A stretch of 6,987 nt of DNA. It comes from an uncultured Eubacteriaceae bacterium (GTDB lineage Bacteria > Bacillota > Clostridia > Eubacteriales > UBA1433). Below, in pieces: positions 6,645 through 6,987 of the stretch. The position numbers were made by a program, and so were the translations under genes. Numbering within the stretch: position 1 is the stretch's first letter; each line of letters begins with the position of its first letter. The DNA is taken from positions 1-6,987 of the forward strand of contig CALFLU010000014.1 in the NCBI GenBank assembly GCA_937880125.1. Reading direction: 5' to 3'. The notes below the pieces were generated by a model. It was not told the origin of the DNA, made no database searches, and worked only from the letters and a program-made list of their open reading frames with translations.

Positions 6645-6673
6645 TTGACATTGGTTTTGGGATATGTTATATT
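6645..6673 (+). promoter_or_regulatory. SigA-type promoter of the T-box leader, with extended -10
   Basis: Perfect TTGACA (6645-6650), a 17-bp spacer and TATATT (6668-6673), with TG at 6665-6666 giving an extended -10. The predicted start near 6680 is just before stem I of the T-box. The -35 boxes of this and the divergent metF promoter are 13 bp apart, so the two polymerases may interfere. Confidence 0.85.
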
Positions 6674-6690
6674 CACTGAATATGGTGCAA

Positions 6691-6906
6691 TGAAGCAGAC
6701 AAAGTAGTTTTGAACCCTTTGTATGAAAGAGAGAAAACAGTATAAGCTGAAACTGTTTTTATACGAACTCAAAACGAAGTTTCATCTGTTGAGCAATGCA
6801 AAGATATTTGCCGTTCGGTCGCGATAAGGCCAAAAGTGGGTAGTAAACCAATTAGGGTGGTACCGCGGTAATATCATCGTCCCTTCATATTGAGAGGACG
6901 TTTTTT
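6691..6906 (+). promoter_or_regulatory. T-box riboswitch (tRNA-sensing leader), likely Phe specifier
   Basis: AGGGTGGTACCGCG at 6854-6867 is the canonical T-box sequence. The antiterminator would pair AGGG (6854-6857) with CCCT (6881-6884) and GCG (6865-6867) with CGT (6878-6880), leaving the seven-base UGGUACC bulge to catch the tRNA NCCA end; T6861 faces an A discriminator. Stem I can be drawn fully: base AGCAGA (6694-6699) with TCTGTT (6785-6790); AGTA (6703-6706) opposite GAA (6776-6778) as the S-turn of the specifier loop; GTTTTGA with TCAAAAC and TTTGTAT with ATACGAA as the long helix; an AGAGAG bulge (6728-6733); and AAAACAGT/ACTGTTTT capped by a loop containing GCTG. The specifier lies in GTTTCA (6779-6784): UUU or UUC (Phe) is most likely, with UUC followed by the usual A; GUU (Val) is possible. 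Uncharged tRNA would allow read-through into the gene at 6961. Confidence 0.93.
6878..6906 (+). terminator. T-box regulatory terminator
   Basis: CGTCCCTTC (6878-6886) pairs with GAGAGGACG (6892-6900) around ATATT, with one C-A mismatch and one G-U, followed by T6 (6901-6906). Its 5' arm is the strand used by the antiterminator, so the two folds exclude each other. Confidence 0.9.
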
Positions 6907-6960
6907 GTTGCCAAAATTGCACTTGGCGATGAAAAAATGATCAAGGAGTTGTATTTGTTT

Positions 6961-6987
6961 ATGAAAAAAGAGATTGATTTTAGAAGT
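6961..6987 (+). CDS. T-box-controlled gene, first 9 codons (threonine-aldolase-like start?)
   Basis: The open frame MKKEIDFRS runs off the window edge. AAGGAG (6943-6948) lies 12 nt before ATG 6961, or 6 nt before an in-frame TTG at 6955 that would add two residues, so either start is possible. The T-box upstream points to an amino-acid-related gene. The string IDFRS resembles the IDFRSDTVT opening of low-specificity L-threonine aldolases and related fold-type I PLP enzymes, which would split threonine into glycine and acetaldehyde. Nine residues are too few to assign a product; the gene's presence is supported by the leader, not by its protein sequence. Confidence 0.6.

Noticed and set aside
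6539..6772. Minus-strand open frame of 77 residues across the metF upstream region
   Set aside because: It covers both divergent promoters and T-box stem I on the opposite strand, overlaps the metF start, and has a low-complexity sequence from AT-rich DNA.
6765..6772. Alternative Ser specifier (GAAC followed by UCA) in the T-box
   Set aside because: These bases pair in the long helix of stem I and no AGTA partner lies opposite; the AGTA/GAA pair at 6703-6706 and 6776-6778 fits the specifier loop much better.
6910..6927. Second hairpin GCCAA/TTGGC after the T-box terminator
   Set aside because: Only five base pairs and no T-run; not enough to call a structure.
6929..6940. Tiny reading frame ATG-AAA-AAA-TGA before the last gene, as a leader peptide
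   Set aside because: Three codons, no ribosome binding site of its own, and the T-box already explains the regulation.

Overview
The window looks like a chromosomal piece from a low-to-mid GC, Gram-positive anaerobe, most likely a member of Bacillota/Clostridia. The reasons are a canonical T-box leader with a SigA-type promoter, strong AGGAGG-like ribosome binding sites with some TTG and GTG starts, a short lipoprotein with a lipobox, and a methionine synthase whose reactivation domain is a separate protein, as in several anaerobes. The species cannot be named from this sequence.

Layout. Positions 2-229 (+) are the last 75 residues of a TraB/PrgY-type membrane protein. A small lipoprotein with a probable DUF4825 domain follows at 282-638 (+). 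A gene-free stretch of about 200 bases (639-837) holds two inverted repeats and no clear promoter. A class IV aminotransferase (838-1572, +) and a metallo-beta-lactamase-fold hydrolase (1643-2557, +) come next, probably co-transcribed. A perfect 23-bp inverted repeat at 2555-2603 closes this block and also ends the opposing operon.

Positions 6561 down to 2608 (-) form a compact three-gene methionine-methyl operon: metF (5,10-methylenetetrahydrofolate reductase), a stand-alone cobalamin-dependent methionine synthase activation-domain protein, and metH (homocysteine, folate and cobalamin domains, no C-terminal activation domain). Genes are 10 nt apart or overlap by 13 nt. MetF makes methyl-THF, MetH moves the methyl group to homocysteine through cobalamin, and the middle protein would supply the AdoMet-dependent rescue of oxidised cobalamin that E. 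coli MetH carries in its own C-terminus. The operon has its own promoter (-10 at 6603-6608) and only about 35 nt of untranslated leader, so no SAM riboswitch or T-box precedes it.

Positions 6645-6906 (+) carry a divergent promoter and a complete T-box riboswitch with stem I, the AGGGTGGTACCGCG box and a terminator. The T-box controls a gene of which only the first nine codons are present; its start (MKKEIDFRS) resembles the N-terminus of low-specificity threonine aldolases. The specifier reads most plausibly as a Phe codon (UUU/UUC), with Val (GUU) possible. There are no CRISPR arrays, tRNA or rRNA genes, or insertion sequences. No clearly novel system is evident; the points most worth checking are the split methionine synthase with its Cys-rich activator and the T-box whose apparent specifier does not match its apparent target.
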